From Paragonimus westermani (Eukaryota; Platyhelminthes; Trematoda; Plagiorchiida; Troglotrematidae): a stretch of DNA of 64,000 nt. The translations under genes were made by a program, and so were the position numbers. The DNA is taken from assembly GCA_008508345.1 (NCBI GenBank), contig QNGE01000978.1:81238-145237 (forward strand), read 5' to 3'. The number at the start of each line of letters is the position of its first letter. Position 1 is the stretch's first letter. Positions 1 through 10,453 of the stretch are shown here, piece by piece. Below the pieces are notes generated by a model. The model was not told the origin of the DNA and made no database searches. It saw nothing but the letters and a program-made list of their open reading frames with translations.

Positions 1-228
1 CAAGGCGCAATGGTCAACACGATTGCCTCATGACTAGAATGGCCTGAGTTGAAATTCCGGCCGTGGCAAGGATATGCACTACTGACGTGCTCTAATGAGA
101 GCGAAACTGTAGTCTAGAGCTTGTTTTCGAAAGAGGCTTGCTGTAAGGTCTATCTAAATGCGAACGCTGCGATCGAATGTGAATGATGGTCAACTTGAAA
201 ATAAACCAAATCCCCGACTGCTCATCAG
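1..228 (+). repeat. tRNA-derived SINE, copy A (5' end cut by window edge)
   Basis: The copy begins inside a tRNA-like head: an A-box-like stretch (GGCGCAATGGTC) at the window edge, then GCCTCATGACTAGAA resembling a tRNA(Met) anticodon arm, then a B-box-like GAGTTGAAATTCC near 48-60. After GGCCGTGGCAAGG comes the family body (ATGCACTACTGACG, AATGAGAGCGAAACT, TTTTCGAAAGAGGCT, GCGATCGAATGTGAATGATGG, CAACTTGAAAATAAACC) and a 3' end CCCCGACTGCTCATCAG. The same order is found in the copies near 17.2, 26.0 and 35.6 kb. Pol III transcription by the internal A and B boxes is the known mode for such elements; activity is not shown. Bases 68-217 recur exactly, inverted, at 3443-3592. Confidence 0.85.
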
Positions 229-254
229 TAATCTAAACTAGTATTCACCGATTC

Positions 255-400
255 AGTGGAACCCGTAGATAAGTATGGTCAATCGATTTACGTTGACTTG
301 ATGAGTAGTGTCAGCCAATTGACTGACGATGGCACTTGTTCTCGATTTTCTCTCACTTGCTCCGATCCATGCTAGATGACAAACGCCGAGTCGTAGACCA
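255..400 (-). pseudogene. Penelope-like element, degenerate C-terminal fragment
   Basis: On the minus strand a frame open from about 400 down to a stop near 255 reads HLAWIGA, then TSAIV, QLAD and HQVNVN in order. The same landmarks occur with the same spacing in the PLE relic at 34665-35129 (HLAWIGA, TSAVV, HLAD, HRADVN). The DNA is also alike around GCTCCGATCCATGCTAGATGA (here near 358-378; about 35029-35049 in the other copy). In PLEs this segment follows the GIY-YIG endonuclease core. The frame degrades after about 40 codons and the SINE lies directly beyond it, so this is a short dead relic. Seen by eye only; the link is to the other relic in this window, and through it to PLEs. Confidence 0.55.
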
Positions 401-1620
401 CAATAAGTTAGCATACATTCGTACACGAACGAGTAAATCCCCTCAGATGATCAGTTATGATATGTTGGTCGTTATTTTGTTTCTTTTCGTGACTAATGAG
501 ATTTCGTCGACAATAAGGTTTTTATAAATACCGCTGGTTTCACAACAGAATATTAACATTCGGTGTTATCCGACTTCCGGATTATACAATACTTTCACAA
601 ACGGAACCAAATTGATCAAGCTCAACTCAGTGGAAAACATCTCATAGCCTAACAGCTATCCAAAAGGCGTGGTCCACAAAAGTACTTCGAACCAACACCA
701 AATGCTCAATTGTGAAAGGCATGACAATTCCTTATTTAAGTGCAGTTAAAACGTGACAGTATGCAGACTGAACACTCAAGTAGTCTACATCGAAATATTC
801 CTAACCACTTGATTATATAGCGGGTCACTTTGTAACATTAACGGGCATTGATTGTCCAAAAGTTATCTGTGTTTTCATGTAGGACATGTTGCATCGGCTC
901 GAGATTACAAGAACCCTGAAAGTGAATTTGGGAACGACACAGACACTGGCTTAGAAATGATATTGTACGAACAGTCAACAAAGTAATCGGCGCTCAGCTG
1001 GTGAAACTTTACATGCATGTGTTAAGTAATCACCCCCTCTTCTGATAGTCTACCCTAAATCTCAGCAAGCTAGGCCCCTCTAACTCTGTTTAGGAGAAAA
1101 AATATTAGCAGGATGGAGAAAACATTTAACTTAGGATGGCACACACAGATGAGTGTTAATTTACTGTTTCTTGGCGTCCAGTCTTACAATCTGAATGACA
1201 CATTTAACATATGTTTTCAGAGTTGGATTACCCACTATATACGTCTTGACTTACACACTGCCGGTTGCGGTTCCCACATTCCTTATCTGGGGTTTATGGT
1301 ACCTGGTCGTTGTGCTTTTGAACTGAACCGCAGAAAATTACTGAACACTCGCTAAAATCCATGCACAAAAATGACCGAGAGGAATATTATTTCACCTATA
1401 CAGTTACTCCAACCGGTTAAGGTCTTCATCCATACAGCCTGTCAGTGGTTTAAATGTGCAAGAGCCCAAGTATTCAAACACGTAGGTCATACGAGTGACG
1501 ATTCTTAAAGACATCCTTTTCTGCGAAAGAGACAGTAACAGTTAGCTGAGCAGATAGTTGGATTATATCTTTACAGACGATATGTTCATGATGATTTTCC
1601 CCTCAAAGTCAAACGAAAAC
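401..1620. other. No assignable feature
   Basis: Short frames such as 336-527 (+) and 1113-1355 (+, 80 codons) show no family motif, and no splice-site context or repeat structure was noticed. The 336-527 frame is an antisense shadow of the PLE relic. Treated as unclassified non-coding DNA. Confidence 0.5.
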
Positions 1621-1756
1621 TGATGAGTGGTTAGGGGTTTGGTTGTCCTCGAGTTGAACGCTACTCATATTTAATGGTAGTTTTCGCATTCAAATAGATT
1701 TTCCAGCCAATACTTTCCGAAAAGAAGCACTAGACTAGAATTTTGTTCTCTTTAAA
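1621..1756 (-). repeat. SINE copy B, 5'-truncated
   Basis: Read on the minus strand it contains the 3' two-thirds of the SINE: CTAGTGCTTCTTTTCGGAAAG, a body resembling GCTGGnnnnnnCTATTTGAATGCGAAAAC, CATTAAATATGAGTAGCGTTCAACTC, then CAACCAAACCCCTAACCACTCATCA. That end matches CCAAATCCCCGACTGCTCATCAG of copy A, which shows that the repeat's 3' boundary lies near TCATCAG. The tRNA-like head is missing. It has diverged clearly from copy A. Confidence 0.75.
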
Positions 1757-3442
1757 ACTTATCACTCTTGGGATTGTACGTCATTACTATCAAGAACGGT
1801 GGATTCTACAAGTGACCATTTTGTCTGCGTTAAAGACGGTTAGGGATGGATGCATGAAACAATTAACTGGAACGCTTAAATGTTGAACGAATCAACACAG
1901 ATAGTTAGGCATTCAATAGATAATTAACGGTGAAGATCCCGCTCAATTCACTGGACAAAATTGACGGATATATTTCACAGTGCATGAAATGTCATTTTTC
2001 TGCAAGTTCTCTTGAAAAATGATATTCACCATAGTTGCATGTGGTGGCCGGCAATGTATTTGAAACAAGGTTTATGGGTTCTTTCATTTCACTCAGTTTT
2101 ACCGGTTTTCGTTTAGTTTTCCTTCGAGGAACCTTGCATTTTGGACCGTCATTTGTTATCGTTTTGGTGATACCATTTCGCAATACTAGTTGATTACAGT
2201 CACAGTCGCCTTTGAATTAATACATGTATGTGCTTGTGCGCACTGAATGTGTGAACATTCTTCTTCAGGGATTTTCAATAAACCGAAGTTTATTAATTGC
2301 CATCTGGAATGATTGCCTGAAATCAATGTAGATTCACACAATAAATTACCCTCCTCACCCCATTTGAATCGTGCTTGGAGGTTAATCCGTCAATCAGCGT
2401 GTTCAGGACTTGTGTAAAATGACTGAATTCGGAAGAATTACACTAGTCTAACTTCATGTTCACGTAACTACTATAGCCAACCAGTATGTTGAAGTTGATA
2501 GTGACTTGTGATTTGGATTGTTGATTTTAAAAAGGTGAGTTACGAAAAATCCGATTTTGGCAATTTTTCACTTTTACGTTGATCAGCTTGGCTAATTCAT
2601 GAAACATTTTGTCCTTTATATTTGGCCTGCTGTTGCATTTCATTTCACTGTCCTAAGCAAACAACACATCTGTTTCCAACCAAAACTCAAATCAATTAAT
2701 CATAAAATTCAGACAGACAATGTTCTTACAGAAGAATCAGACATGGCATAACGCAGTCTAATTGTGGTTGTCTGTAAACGACGGCATAATACACCATCTC
2801 CGAACCTGGCATTGTCCGCCAGTTATTTCTCTCCAACAGGTCCAGTTAAAAATTTAGTTCTGTCAGAATGCAGTTATTCCCGATTATATTTGGTTTTTTT
2901 TAATAAAATGCATCTAACATAAAACTGAACTGCGTAATTTCTTTGAAACCAAAGGAACCCGTATGTTTTACAACAAGTCCAAATTTCGAAGTGTGTTTGC
3001 GCGAAACCGGAAATGCCAGATGATTAATTTCCGTCAAGGTTTGATAGGCTGAGAGATAGAAAGTTTGCCACACTATCCCAAAAATTTGCTTATTATGATA
3101 TAAGCGGAAAAACTGTATGTCACTTTTCTATACCATCACATCAGAATTCATTTAACACAAAATGCGTTGTTCAAGTTCCTGCCTCCCGTGAATCAGCTGA
3201 GTGGACTATCAGGTCGACCGCACTACATCGATTAGACAGTTCATTTGGAATAATCATTTCGTCACGAACTGTCAACTTTAGTCCGATAGTTAATTACGCT
3301 AGACGGTTGCAAATTTCCCTAGTTCTGTTCAGTATTTAGTCATCAAAATGCACCAGTTTAGCTGACAGTGTGATTCCTTCCATCAAGGCCTGTTTTATAC
3401 CATTTAAAAGTGAATGCAGACAAAACCGTTACTGCTGAATAT
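1757..3442. other. No assignable feature
   Basis: AT-rich DNA with no frame worth reporting; the one at 1992-2183 (-) is lysine/arginine-rich without a recognisable motif. No RNA gene, tandem repeat or element end was recognised. Confidence 0.5.
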
Positions 3443-3592
3443 TCGGGGATTTGGTTTATTTTCAAGTTGACCATCATTCACATTCGATCGCAGCGTTCGC
3501 ATTTAGATAGACCTTACAGCAAGCCTCTTTCGAAAACAAGCTCTAGACTACAGTTTCGCTCTCATTAGAGCACGTCAGTAGTGCATATCCTT
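3443..3592 (-). repeat. SINE copy C, exact inverted copy of bases 68-217
   Basis: This 150-bp segment is the perfect reverse complement of 68-217 (compared base by base, no mismatch). It runs from the SINE 3' end (TCGGGGATTTGG) through the body to GTGCATATCCTT and stops abruptly against the N at 3593, before the tRNA-like head. Other SINE copies in the window differ from each other at many positions, so identity over the full stretch is unexpected for independent old insertions. Either a recent inverted duplication or an assembly artefact would explain it. Confidence 0.95.
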
Positions 3593-3593
3593 N
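3593..3593. other. Ambiguous base N at a repeat junction
   Basis: The only non-ACGT symbol noticed in the window. It separates the end of the exact inverted SINE segment from another SINE fragment in the opposite orientation. That position is typical of a gap closed to one base or an unresolved join inside a repeat. Confidence 0.9.
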
Positions 3594-3634
3594 GCGGAGG
3601 CTGCGATCAAATGTGAGTGATGGTCAACTTGAAG
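3594..3634 (+). repeat. SINE 3' fragment (copy D)
   Basis: GCTGCGATCAAATGTGAGTG followed by ATGGTCAACTTGAAGAATC matches the 3' body of the family on the plus strand; the reverse complement of 17145-17190 carries the same sequence. It abuts the minus-strand copy C across the N, giving a head-to-head arrangement. Only about 40 bp remain. Confidence 0.75.
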
Positions 3635-6137
3635 AATCAAGGTCACTGTTGAACCCAACTGATCGATCGAGCAACTCATTCGAAAAGCGCATTATGTTCA
3701 TACATGAAGATGAGAAACAAGATATCGGTCAGCAACTCAAGTGATGCTCACGGCGAGCAATATCAGATAACGAACGACTAACTGATGATACGCAAACCTT
3801 CACACTTTTAATTTGTCTGAGTTCACCAGAACAATATACACGGATGAAATGCTGGATTCTACCCGGCGGTTCATTATTGCCTTCCTGTGAACGTTGGGTT
3901 GTTTCAACGTCGATGCATGTCAAATAAAAATGGGTGCTTGAGTGTTTGGGCTTATTTCTCCGGCACAGTTTTTATCGACGTTTGAAAGCTCTTTTATGTT
4001 CCACCACTGTGCGTTCCGCAGAAAATTCGCAATATACAATGGCTGCTGTACAACGTAGAAATCGCTTCCTGTTCAGGGTTAGAGACAGATTAGTGTTTTC
4101 TGAGTGCTGGGAAAGCTTTATTGCATTTTGGATACTTTCTCTTACAGATCTAAACTCTATCAAAAATTCTGAATTTAGGAACACCGGTAAAAAGAAGGCT
4201 TGGTTGGGATGGTGCGCGAGGGCACTCTAATAACCCTGTGATAAAAGATTTTGAAAATTCGTTAACACAAGTTGCGTCTTACAACAATGATTGCTTAACT
4301 GGTTGTCCTCCGTATGAGTATAATTTGCAAGCCTTGTAAAACAGTATAGAATGTCGCGAATCTTTTCCTTGTGACAGAAAAGTGGTCAATAAATTTCACC
4401 CATTGTACTGTCGAAGCTGACTCACGGTACATTTACTTTTCTGTAAACCTAACTGAAAGGCATCTAATCAATACATCTAGGAAACTGGAACGCTCCTTTT
4501 GCCCTCACTCACAAGTTGCCGAGAAACTTTAGTGAGTGGACTTATGTTTCAGTCTAATCCTTATTTTTTCTAATCAGCACCACAAAAGCAACAGACTCTT
4601 ATGATGGCAATGGTGAATGGTTGCGAACTGACTGCACTCAGAGCGGTGTACCCTGAGTCCTTCATGGTTCCCCTGTTTGAAGACTTCTGTGAGGAAATTT
4701 CAAGCTTTGGATGCGTAGCAAACTAAACGGTTTAACTGATGAAGAGGGATCTAGAGAGTTGCTTAATTTTTTACCATTCAGACGTCAATAAGAGCCATCT
4801 TTGTGCCCAATGACATGGTTGAAATAAAAGTAATTGCCATTGGTTGATTAACTCTTGACAGTAGTGCAAACTATTATTTCAAAGCATTCGAGGCCAAGTT
4901 TGATAAACAAGCGTTGGAGTACTAAAAAATGTCGTGCAAATTCCATGGGATGGAAAAATTGTCTTTTGTCACATTGAGTCCCATGCAAATATCCAAAGAA
5001 AAGGAGTAATATTTTCGTATGGACATGTTTTCCATTGTGTATTGTCTTCCGACGATAAGTCTGGGTATTAACAGTGCGTTACTAACAGAATGTGCGTCTA
5101 GCAAAGGGTTTATTTCGTGTTTGTTGGTGGGCTTGAATATAATCAAATTCACGAGAATAGTTTTCAACCAATTTCTCACCCATCTGGTAGGTTGCAACCA
5201 GTTCACCAGTTGTTTTCTTCGGCCGTAAAAAGAAACTATATCTCCGGCTCTTTTTGTATTGATTACGCACGCCGAGGTGGTTCTTAGGTAAACAGTATTT
5301 TTGTTCTATTGAAAAATACTTGAATTTGAACAGCAAAACTGCTGTTTGTTTATTTATATGTACATAAACGTCTTGTATCTTTGCTTTATTTGTAGTGGTT
5401 GTAAGAACAAGTGTGTTTTGCCAACTCTAATGACCCTGAATTTTTTTCAAATTAGACTTTGTCAGTGCTTTTTTGGATCATAGAGAATGCCAATGTTATC
5501 GAATGTACCTCCATATTTTTAACAGCTAGTAAGAAGCAACACAACCACGAAGTGTTCAGCCAAGCTGCTAAACAACCCTAACTATGTAAGTTGCCTCTCA
5601 CGGCTCCTAGCACTTCTTCAGAATGAATTATATGAGTGGTCTTCATTGTCGAGTTGCATTGGCCAATGAAGCAAATATGGCATCCACGTTTGCCAGTATT
5701 CATTCGACGTGATGTTTTGTTGTGTTTTTCTTTCAGCTAACGTAACTTCGTTCGTTGGATTATGCGATCCCAGTGCGCAGACATCCCAACTCTGAACAAA
5801 CAACTCTCGGCTTGCTTTATTTTACTGACTCTCTATACCTAGTGGGAAGCTGTGGAAATCCAGATGCAATCTAAAAAATAAACTCCCGTTACAGTATATA
5901 AATATTTTCGATTAATTTGTGCGTACTCTAGTCAACGCATTGGCTAAACTAATCGAGAAAATCACGGAAAAATTTACCAAATTGAGTCACGTGGATTCAT
6001 TGGATCAAGATGGCTAGAAGGTGAAGGGCACGAACTCAAAATTTTCGTTTGCTCAACCTAGTCAATTCAGTCGCGTTCTGTTGGTATGGTAGTGTAACGA
6101 CACTTTTAATTCTAATGACATAACAAACAAGGCAATG
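3635..6137. other. No assignable feature
   Basis: Contains frames up to 98 codons (3934-4230 +, 5082-5336 -) with no family motif that I recognise. The 5082-5336 minus frame is lysine/glutamine-rich toward its end. No splice structure or repeat boundaries stand out, so I do not call genes here. Confidence 0.45.
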
Positions 6138-6393
6138 ATTTTGAGGAGCGAAATCAGGGGACTGGTGTTGCAAGATGGTAATACCATTTCGTATGTTCTC
6201 TTCAGTTGCTAACACAGAACAGCGGTGAATATCCAAAAAGTATTTAAGTGAATTAACTTCATACATCAAATCAATATATACACTAGTCTGTCATTGGTCA
6301 AAACCATGGCAGACGGAAGTTCAAGGTCAACAGTTTTGCTACGCGTGACTAGCAGCGCTTCGAGTGATTTAAGAATGACAGGCTTGTGACGAC
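6138..6393 (-). repeat. Left arm of PLE inverted repeat
   Basis: Reverse-complement match to 6857-7120. Even the accidental reading frames agree: NSLKYFL on the minus strand here and NSLEYFL on the plus strand near 7012 are the same stretch in the two arms. The inner part, next to 6393, carries C-terminal endonuclease codons in antisense. Confidence 0.8.
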
Positions 6394-6508
6394 ATTCACA
6401 ATAAGCAGAAATTAATAAACCCACAAGAAACGTCTGTCCCGAAGAAACCGGTGTACATGTAGTTATCGTACAAAGGAGAGTAATATTTCGTTTCTAGCGC
6501 GACGACTG

Positions 6509-6927
6509 ATGCAGGCCATCCAAAGAACGTGCAATGCAGCTACACTGCGCTTACTCAGTCGCTCCAATCGCTCACCCTTCCTCACATTAAGACGCGGACG
6601 CCAGAGCTGTCCTCTTCACACTGTATCTATCAGTTCACCTGCAGCCGCGGGGAGGTTTACATTGGCAGAACTGATCGATCCCTGCGCCATAGAACGAAGG
6701 AACACGTGCCCAAGTATATCGAGGACTTGATGTGTGGTGTGACCAGACGCAACCCTACCAAACAACGCAAGCCGGCTTCTTCGATCCCCAGACACCTGCT
6801 AGAGACCGGCCAGGTGGTCGACACGACAAACGCTTTCCGTGTGTTGATGCGTCATCACAAGCCTGTCATTCTTTCGTCACTCGAAGCGCTGCTAGTCACG
6901 CGTAGCAAGCCGGTCCTCTATGCGTAA
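6509..6927 (+). pseudogene. PLE GIY-YIG endonuclease C-terminal domain (frameshifted)
   Basis: The frame 6529-6927 contains CIYQFTC, SRGEVYIGRTDRSLRHRT, KEHVPKY, PRHLLETGQVVDTTNAFRV and a final EALL segment. These are the order and spacing of the Penelope-type GIY-YIG domain: Cys pair before YIGRT, Arg of the active site, EH, then the HLLxTGH-type motif. A second frame starting at 6509 reads MQAIQRTCNAATLRLL, which fits the linker just upstream of the endonuclease. The two parts lie in different frames, so a frameshift is present around 6570-6600. In intact elements the domain sits after the reverse transcriptase and nicks target DNA for target-primed insertion. Here there is no RT upstream, and the left arm begins at 6393. 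Confidence 0.85.
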
Positions 6928-7120
6928 AAGATGTTGACCTTGAGCCTCCGTCTACCATGGTTTCGACCAATGACAGACTAGTGTGTAGATTGAGTTGATA
7001 CATGCACTTAATTCGCTTGAATATTTTTTGATTTTCACCGCTGTTATGTGTAAACAACTGACGAGAACATACGAAATGGTGTGCCACCTTGCAATGCGGT
7101 CTTCTGATTTCACCGTTCAA
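6857..7120 (+). repeat. Right arm of PLE inverted repeat (3' end of element)
   Basis: Holds the end of the endonuclease frame (stop TAA at 6925-6927), the 3' UTR and the outer block around ACCATGGTTTCGACC and GACTAGTGTGTAG. It matches the inverted left arm out to about GATTTCACCGTTCAAATTCG. Beyond that the two flanks differ. Confidence 0.8.
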
Positions 7121-10100
7121 ATTCGTAACTGGGGAAGGGAGTTTTATATTTCTGAAAGGAATGATTTTCCGTTCTCATCATCTGAAAGGAGGAAGAATGA
7201 ATCCTGGTATTTCGCTTGTTAATGAAGAAGGTGCTGGCAAGTAGAACTGCTTACTTTGCCCAGTATGAAATTCACTCAGCTGAGCCACACTTGCATGTTT
7301 CACTCATTTGTATGCTAGTCAGGTAATGGTTTTTTGGACAAGTCATATCAGAACATCACATTGAGTCAACATTAGATACAACCTTTGAGAGACATGAACT
7401 TGACTCACAAATGTGGAGCGCATAGATGAATGTGTAAGACACCAAGGTGACAACTGTCAACGTGACGTGGAATGTTTCGGTTGGTTCTTTCAGGCAAGTT
7501 GAATAATCCCCGTAATTCAACATTCGGCATAATACTATCTGCATTTGAAATGACATACCAATTATTTACTATATAATGGACGAGAGACAGTTTTGGAAAA
7601 TTCAATTTGAACTAACAAAACCGTGCCATATGCAGTTACAGGGAAACATTTCATATTTCCAAATATCCTTGGACACGCCGAGGTTCTAAAAGGTATGAGC
7701 AAAAGTTACCCACTCAAAAAGTCTTCCATAAAGATGGGCTACATGGAAGTGAATGTAAACCATTTTTGCGATCTCCAACGATGGAAATGTGAGAACGAAC
7801 ACGTGGTTGTTCGGAACTATTGTGTTGTGTTCCCCACCCTGAACCTCTTTTGTACTTTTTCAGGAAAATCGATGTTTTCGGCAGTAATGTTTGTCGCAAA
7901 CATTCTGGTGAGTTTATTTATTTTCCATCGGAATTTATCAACAAATCAGCACGTGACAATTGCTGGTTAACCGTATCCGGTTTATCGAAACTCAGTGTGC
8001 CGAAAAATACGTTCGAATTTGTAGTTACAATATCCCGGTCAACCAGGATGGTTAACGCAGTCAGCTCCTCCTGGAAGAAAACAATGCGATGGTTTTTCTC
8101 ATGTGCCTAGAATTTTCATGTCTTCGGCGCCACTTTGAGCTGGACCCCGAGTTGAGTTCCGATAAAACAGATCGACAGACAGCTATATCAGTGGCATCTT
8201 ATTGGGAAAAATCAAATTACCATACCCAAACACCTATTGATACTCGGGTTATTTCATCGTTTGTAAGAAGTATGTAGTCACCATCTTGTTAAGCTCAATC
8301 AGCTTAGACAGAACTATGACACTCGATTACAATAAAATCACTACGAATAGTTATTGTGTACACAACTGGTTACCGGTAAACCGTCAGAAGTTTGGTTGTC
8401 ATATCGTTCAAAATTGATCCGAAACGTCCGTTTAACGTTTATTTTAAGATGTATCCCATGAAAAAAACATTTTGAGCACGCATGATAGCACCAGTCTGGC
8501 AGATAGTGGGTACACACGTAATCATATCCGGCTTGTTTTATAAGAAAGAACACTTCAACGATAAGTTCCATTACAACCGAGTTTACAGTTGAACTTAACT
8601 GGTTTTCGTGATTCCTTCACAAGTTAAAGTGTGGTAGATCTGTTAACCAAACAGAACCGAATGCGTATGTGAAATTTTGCGTTCCAGACTGCAACTTATT
8701 AATCTGCATATTGCAAACCTGTGTGATTAATGTCAGGCTTTTCTGGTTAACATGAGTTATGTGTAGTTTCAACATAAACTTTCGCACACATGGCAAACAC
8801 GTTCCATTCTTTATTACAGCATGTTACTGCACGTATTCAAGCTTGAATGGAAAATTGCTGTTGATTTTTTGAAGGGTGTGGTTATATTTCTTAGTTAGTC
8901 TTCATGGTCCTACACTGACTATCAGTTTGATCTTTGGCAGTTTTTTTCAGCGATCAAACAAGGTCGGTCCATGGTTTCAAAACATGAGACGGAAAACATT
9001 CATCCATTTTTAATATTCCATGCTGTCGTCTAAAACCTAAGATTATGTCTTCCTGTTTTTCAAAGAACCAATCAACAAGTTTCATACAGTATTAACATAC
9101 AGAAAAACTGTGAAGATTTCAGTTACTTTGGAGCAATCCAATAGGGTCAATTTTTTTTGAAAAATTGTTTCTTGCAACTCCACGTACCAAGATATATGCG
9201 ATGCAAGTAAAATCTATTCTAGTTTGAGAACCGTTCGATTAGTTTTACAGCACACTCAAATGTAATGTCGACTGAGTAGCTTGACAGATTCATGAGGATG
9301 ACCTTTCGTAGTGCAGAGATACGTCTCCTGTTCACTTTTATACCAGTCCTACGCCGCTAGTTAGAGACCTCAACTGTCCTTAATAATTTTTATGTTTTAC
9401 GCAATAAGCTTACATTGTGGGTACATCAAGACGGTATCGGAGAGTAATCGCAAACATTATTTTACCCGGATGAGTGTCGGACATCGAGGCAGGTGGTTTG
9501 GCACAAGTATGGCCATCTAGTCGATTCGGATCACGAAGACCCATTTGAGCTGATCTAATGCGACACAAATATTCACTTGGGAGGTGTGAAGGAATTGGCG
9601 ACTGTAGATGTAATTGGAGTCAAGCCGCGACACCTTAATTTTTCAACTTACAAAGTATTTTTTCAAGCGGTGAAGTTATTATGACGTCGTTGTAACATAG
9701 TAATCGTGTCAAGGGCATAGCAGAGTTTCAGGTCTGTATCAGAATAAGAACAGAAACCAAGCATCGAAACCACTTTCTCAGTCATTGCGTTTCATTTTGC
9801 CTGGAATTAAATGGGTTACAAACGACAATTTGATTTTGGATTTTTGAAATTTTTTACCTCATTCAAATTACTGACATATTTGAGCCGAAAAAATCAGTTT
9901 GCTCTCAAAGTAGGTCGACATTTAGTTAGGACCTATTGTTTGAATAAAGCGGACAGAAGTGAATGTTGTGTGTATACAATAGCTGTAGAAGTGTGACAGA
10001 TCATACTTGAACCAGCCGTTAGTAAATCTATGTTGGTTTGCCATCGCTCTCGGTCACAAGTCAGGCTGAATTTCCACCTTCTCCACCAGTTCTCTATGTG

Positions 10101-10129
10101 CCTGCTTTAATTGAAGGAATCTGACAAAC
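7121..10129. other. No assignable gene; one weak exon-like frame near 7820-8110
   Basis: A plus frame at 7820-8110 begins near TGTACTTTTTCAG|GAAA, a good 3' splice-site string. Its middle, with RKHSGEFIYFPSE and CWLTV, is vaguely reminiscent of a CUB domain, but I cannot support that. An overlapping frame at 7623-7970 has no motif. At 7270-7300 the reverse complement GTGTGGCTCAGCTGAG could be a remnant of a tRNA-like head. The rest shows nothing. Confidence 0.35.
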
Positions 10130-10453
10130 CTAAGAAGCATTACAAAATGAATCCATAAGAGAATCTTTAGTTCCTGGCATCAGATAATGTGAATTCACAA
10201 GAATCTCTCTTGGCGGCTGCATCACAAGAGTTTTTTCTTTGAGAAGCACAAAGGGAGAAGTGGGAATCAAAATGTTTTCGTAAACGCCTCGTAGTACCAC
10301 ACATTTGATTTGGATACCAAATGTACGTGTTATTGGATTGTGGAAGACTTGTAGTTGTAAGAATTTTTCCTCCAAAAGCAGAGTCACAAGTGTACGTTCT
10401 TTTTCATGTAACTCAAAACTAACGCCGACAAAACGAAACAAACTCTCATACAC
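10130..10453 (-). other. Unassigned 107-codon frame, faintly MSP-domain-like
   Basis: An uninterrupted minus-strand frame bounded by TAA upstream and TAG downstream. Its first codon is GTG, so if it is coding it would be an internal exon. A run with HNPITRTFGIQIK, then a Tyr, IPTS and VMQPP, is laid out like the MSP (VAP-type) beta-sandwich: NPs/tdR...F.vK, then Y.V.P.sG, then V.LQP. Those landmarks bind FFAT-motif partners in VAP proteins. The match is by eye; several hallmark residues differ and no splice sites are convincing. It could be an old pseudo-exon or chance. Confidence 0.25.

Larger units (their letters stand above)
6138..7120 (+). mobile_element. Penelope-like element, 5'-truncated, with long inverted repeats
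   Basis: A central segment with GIY-YIG coding (6509-6927) is bounded by long inverted repeats, about 6138-6393 on the left and 6857-7120 on the right. Shared blocks include CACTAGTCTGTCATTGGTC / GACCAATGACAGACTAGTG, CGAAGCGCTGCTAGTCACG with its inverse, and ACCATTTCGTATGTTCTC with its inverse. The right arm holds the last codons of the endonuclease frame plus 3' UTR, so the left arm is an inverted partial copy of the element's own 3' end. Inverted partial copies beside 5'-truncated elements are known for Penelope insertions. The arms have diverged (roughly 75% alike by eye) and a block of about 20 bp near CCGGTCCTCTATGCG is missing on the left. This points to an old, inactive insertion. Reverse transcriptase is absent. 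Confidence 0.8.

Noticed and set aside
3934..4230. Overlapping plus and minus frames as a gene
   Set aside because: Antisense pair without motif on either strand; one is probably a shadow of the other and both are likely chance.
7820..8110. CUB-like frame after a good acceptor TTTTTCAG
   Set aside because: Only one Cys-Trp segment resembles CUB; the remaining conserved Cys and SPxYP motif are missing.
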